Origin: Undaria pinnatifida | Taxonomy: Eukaryota; Sar; Phaeophyceae; Laminariales; Alariaceae | Direction: 5' to 3' | NCBI GenBank assembly: GCA_012845835.1 | Contig: JABAKD010000029.1 | Coordinates: forward strand, 5,110,000 to 5,173,999 | Length of the DNA stretch: 64,000 nucleotides | In this document: positions 60,830 to 64,000 of the stretch, one piece after another | Layout: the number at the start of each line of letters is the position of its first letter | Numbering within the stretch: position 1 is the stretch's first letter | Translations under genes and position numbers: made by a program | Notes under the pieces: generated by a model | What the model was told of the DNA's origin: nothing | Database searches by the model: none | The model's input: the letters and a program-made list of their open reading frames with translations, nothing else

Positions 60830-61570
60830 TTTTAAGCGCAGCCGTTTGAATGTTTTGGTTTTGTAAGGACGAGGCGGTATTTTTGGGAGTTTTTTTCTCC
60901 GCATCCCAGGGCACAAAGAAGTTTAGAACTATTTTCTTTATGTGTGTTGTGTGTTGCGTTTGTTGTGTGTGTTGTGTGTGCAGCGTGCGTCCCAAATTCC
61001 CCACCAGGGTTCCAGCGCAACGCCGAGGAGCGCGGTGTACCCGACGGGGGTTAGAAATAGAGGATTTGCGGTGTGTGTGTGTTGGTGTGTGTGTTGGTGT
61101 GTATGTTGGTGTGTGTTGGTGTGTGTTGGTGTGTTGGTGTGTGTTGGTGTGTGTTGGTGTGTGTTGGTGTGTGTTGGTGTGTGTTGGTGTGTGTTTACGT
61201 GTGTGTTGGTGTGTATGTTTGTGTGTGTAGTTCGTAGCTCCGTTTGATTTGAAGCCCGGCCGTTTGAATTTTCTGGTTTTGTAAGGACGAGGCGGTATTT
61301 TTGGGAGGGGATTTTTTGCCGCAGCCCAGGGCATAACGAAGTGAACTATTTTCGTTGTGTGTGTTATGTGTTGTTGTGTGTGTTGTGGGTGCTGTGTGCG
61401 TTCCAAATGCCCCACCACCGCTGGGTTGGCAGGGCAGCCGAACGGTGCTCGGATGCTACTTGTTGTGTCGGGGGGAGAGCGAACCCCCCCCCGCCCTCCC
61501 CCGGGACGCCCTTCAATGTGCGTTGGCAGGGGCCCGACGGTGTCCGTTGGAAGGACCCTCACCAGTGTGT
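60830..61570 (-). repeat. Inverted copies of the 9.2-10 kb repeat, with (GTGTGTTG)n
   Basis: Two stacked segments begin with CCGTTTGAAT..TTTGTAAGGACGAGGCGGTATTTTTGGG (60,843 and 61,259). 61,060-61,235 is a GTGTGTTG/GTGT microsatellite. 61,390-61,560 has the complement of the TGCCAACCCAGCGCT and AACGCACACTG blocks. Confidence 0.75.
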
Positions 61571-62049
61571 GGAAACTATTTGTAAAGGATTTTTAATAAC
61601 AAATCGTCCACCTGGCACAGAACAGTCACTACAACAGCAACCCTCGCGGAAGACACACACCACGTGGTTGTCCCACTAGAGTCGGCCGTAATCGAACGCA
61701 CGTGTCGGTGCCTTGGGGAGTGTAATCCATCACCAACTACAACCCTCAACGTGACAAACGTCTCAGCTAATATTGCCGTCAGCAAGCTCGTTCGGTCGGC
61801 CGCCTCGGTGCGATCACTTTGTCAACTTGACGACGAGAGCTCATAAGCTAACTGTGCCTGCTGCGATCAGCCACGACCTGCCAATGACCTTGGGAACGTT
61901 CCTGCTCGTTCTCGTGCGCTCGCGAGTGGTGGCACAGCTCGAGCGGTGCCGCTGCCTGATCCTCTATACCATGACATGATGTACGACCTAAATTTTAGTC
62001 ATTTCCCCTAAAACCAAGACGTGACGCGCAATAACCGATTGTGCCCCAA
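61571..62049. other. Unassigned stretch
   Basis: Overlapping frames (61,664-61,979) without recognisable features. Confidence 0.35.
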
Positions 62050-62530
62050 GTGTATCATATACTTTGTTTTTTTTTTCCTCGCTTCCTCTTGCTCTAACGC
62101 CCCCCCTAATATCTATTCGGCCATAGAGTAATAAACACTTCCACGCCCTGGATATCGCCTCGTAATCTTTTTAGAGCCGGCCATGCCGCTGCTGCAATGC
62201 TCACCCACCCCCGCCTCCAACGCCCCCTGCTTTCTCACCACCCGCACCATCGCCTAGACCTAGCACCATGCGTGTAGCAAACCCCTACATCTATGCGACC
62301 TAAAGCCCCCCCCCCGCCCCTCGCCCCCCCCGCCACATTCCCCCCCCCTCCCCCACATGAAGAATGTATCGTTTCCACGCACAAATTGACCTGCCCCACC
62401 TGTCCCCTCCCCCCCCGCCCACCCCTCCCGCCCCCCTTTTGATCAACATCAGGACGCCACGTCCTTAAAAACTCCGCCCTCGCCCCTCACCGGATATCCG
62501 ACTTACAGGATTCCATCGACAAACTGATGC
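62050..62530 (-). repeat. C-rich dispersed repeat, copy 4
   Basis: CTCTAACGCCCCCCCTAAT, CCGCTGCTGCAATGC, CGCCTAGACCTAGCACCATGCG and C-runs in the family order, followed by a CAGCTGT repeat as in the other long copies. Confidence 0.75.
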
Positions 62531-62790
62531 ATTACCTTCCACAGCTGTCAGAATATGTCCCCCTCAGAAACGGGTTTTATAGTGTCCGCGCACAGACTGC
62601 CTAACATCACCCTGTTGACTCTGATAGCTACACTGTAGTTGCAAGGGGAGTTGTCGACCTATATCCGTGATGAGGACACACAACCCGTAATACGCGCGAT
62701 CGGAGTATCACACACAGCTTTCAAAGATGAGTTTCGACAAAATATTTGATCTCACAGCTGGTGGAGTGTATTTTCATTTTTATATTATAA
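62530..62790 (-). repeat. CAGCTGT MITE-like repeat, copy at 62 kb
   Basis: Nearly complete copy, CCACAGCTGTCAGAATATG to CTCACAGCTGGTGGAGTG. Confidence 0.75.
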
Positions 62791-63429
62791 CATGTAGGAG
62801 ATCTAAACTAGGTGGTGGGGGATAACATGAGAAGTACTGTATGCAGCAGTGGTAGCAGTCTAGGCTTTTAACAACAGGCGAACAGCAAATTCCCACTTGT
62901 GGCAAACAAAGAAAGGGTGTGTGTTGAACTCCTTACCTGATTTCCAATTTACCTTATTCCATATGGAGGAAGTCGTTCGGTGATTCGTCGCGGAATATAT
63001 GCCGGTTACGATATGGCGCCTTTTTTTGCAGTAAACCGTTTTTGTTTGTAGTACGAGTAAACCGTAAAAAATGGAGGTGTTAAAATTTCAACTTCCCCGC
63101 CGCGTTCACAGGTGAGCTCACTTTTTGTGATCTACTAATATCATTGGTGATTCGTTTCCCAAGAGTCCACCATGAATGCGCTCGAAAACACAAGAGCATG
63201 CCACGAATTGGCGTGTACAACCGAGAATTGTTTCTCCATTTTATCAGTCATAAGCTTCCATCTGTAACGTTTTCAGGGCGTGGCAAGTTTGGGTCCGCGC
63301 TCTAGTTTTTTGGACAAAAACGAAAAAAAAATACACTTCATCCGGCAAAAGAGATCGACTAAAAAGTATTTTTTGCGATCAAGAATCAACTTTGCGAGCT
63401 GCGTGTGTTGGGGTTAGGGTAAGGGTAAG
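62791..63429. other. Unassigned, ending in telomere-like bases
   Basis: No gene. GGGGTTAGGGTAAGGGTAAG at 63,409-63,428 contains one TTAGGG and two near matches and joins directly to the satellite. Confidence 0.5.
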
Positions 63430-64000
63430 CTTATCCTTACTACACCTAAAGGCTGGGTTGCATACTACATCTAATACCAAACCTTCTAGAATAGTAAACA
63501 TTACCAAGCAGGTGATACAAAGGGATGTTAATCATGGATGGGCGTATAATCCTACATTTGAGAAAATACTAGTTTGAAAAGGAAGTACAGGCAGATATGT
63601 AGAAAATGCGGTAAACCACACCACCGAATATTTACGTTGGGTATTTCGTACATACCGTCTGCATGGTCGCCGCCCAGTATATGCCAAGCGAAGTATGACT
63701 AACGAAGTAACGTATTTCAGCGCGTGTACATCAAGCGTTCTTTTCAAAACACTGATGATTCGCATTTCTCACTTTCGTGCTCAAAAGCGGTGACATTGCA
63801 TGACCACAATCACCTCGCCTGTTGCAGTTGGCAGTACGTATCTCTTTCTTATAATTAGCGATGTCAGAGAAATAATGGTAACTATGTGATTGGACCTATC
63901 GATTGAAATATTCTATCTTTCGATCCATGTGTACAATACCAAATCAAGAAAATTGAACACATTGTTTACTACTACACCTTAAGACTGGGTTGCATACTTT
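63430..64000. repeat. ~532-bp satellite, right end
   Basis: One full unit plus the start of the next: the TACACCT(A/T)A..GGGTTGCATACT phrase occurs at 63,441 and 63,973. Matches 1-530. The array runs off the window. Confidence 0.85.

Noticed and set aside
63409-63428. True telomere
   Set aside because: Only one exact TTAGGG and two near matches, followed by satellite rather than a chromosome end.

Overview
This is non-coding-dominated eukaryotic nuclear DNA, most likely from an alga or another protist. The evidence is chromodomain-type Ty3/gypsy LTR elements, a LINE with an APE-type endonuclease, tRNA-headed SINEs, many MITE-like elements with terminal inverted repeats, several microsatellites and minisatellites, and no bacterial-type gene organisation. 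A brown alga or other stramenopile is my guess, based only on the general style of the LTR element and the LINE. No intact host gene could be established. At best there are isolated exon candidates (a membrane-transporter-like first exon near 19.2 kb, another near 11.2 kb) and remnants of enzyme domains (OTU protease near 8.7-9.15 kb, possible dUTPase fragment near 22.4 kb).

Layout. 0-4 kb: a satellite unit, C-rich dispersed repeats, a (CATA)n array and a SINE split by a MITE. 4-9.2 kb: a stretch with short unrecognised ORFs and an OTU-protease remnant. 9.2-21 kb: dispersed and tandem repeats, including a 42-bp minisatellite, (GTT)n and a pair of ~1.3-kb inverted arms. 21-25 kb: a ~1.07-kb TIR element, C-rich repeats and a hAT-like MITE. 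25.4-29.7 kb: a decayed LINE carrying at least three nested insertions. 29.7-35.7 kb: a duplicated segment in which one copy carries a 792-bp TIR element that the other lacks. 36-36.9 kb: small pogo-like MITEs.

36.9-58.5 kb is the centrepiece: two related Ty3/gypsy chromovirus-like elements facing each other. The left one (minus strand, 36,947-49,856) has both LTRs and a 4-bp target duplication. The right one (plus strand, about 50,474-58,546) lacks its 5' LTR and the N-terminal part of gag. The order in both is gag with a CCHC knuckle, a repeat-rich region, a NADAR (YbiA-like ADP-ribose/riboflavin-intermediate N-glycosidase fold) domain, an RNase H remnant, integrase, GPY/F module, chromodomain and a further barrel-like domain. 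I find no reverse-transcriptase catalytic core in either. A NADAR domain captured by a reverse-transcriptase-less chromovirus is the most unusual thing in the window. Both copies have stops and frameshifts, and they share at least one stop, so neither looks functional by itself.

58.5-64 kb: a ~200-230-bp tandem repeat, inverted copies of the 9-10 kb repeat family, another C-rich repeat and MITE copy, and finally the same ~532-bp satellite that opens the window, preceded by a short telomere-like stretch. All identifications come from reading the sequence by eye; no database search was run.
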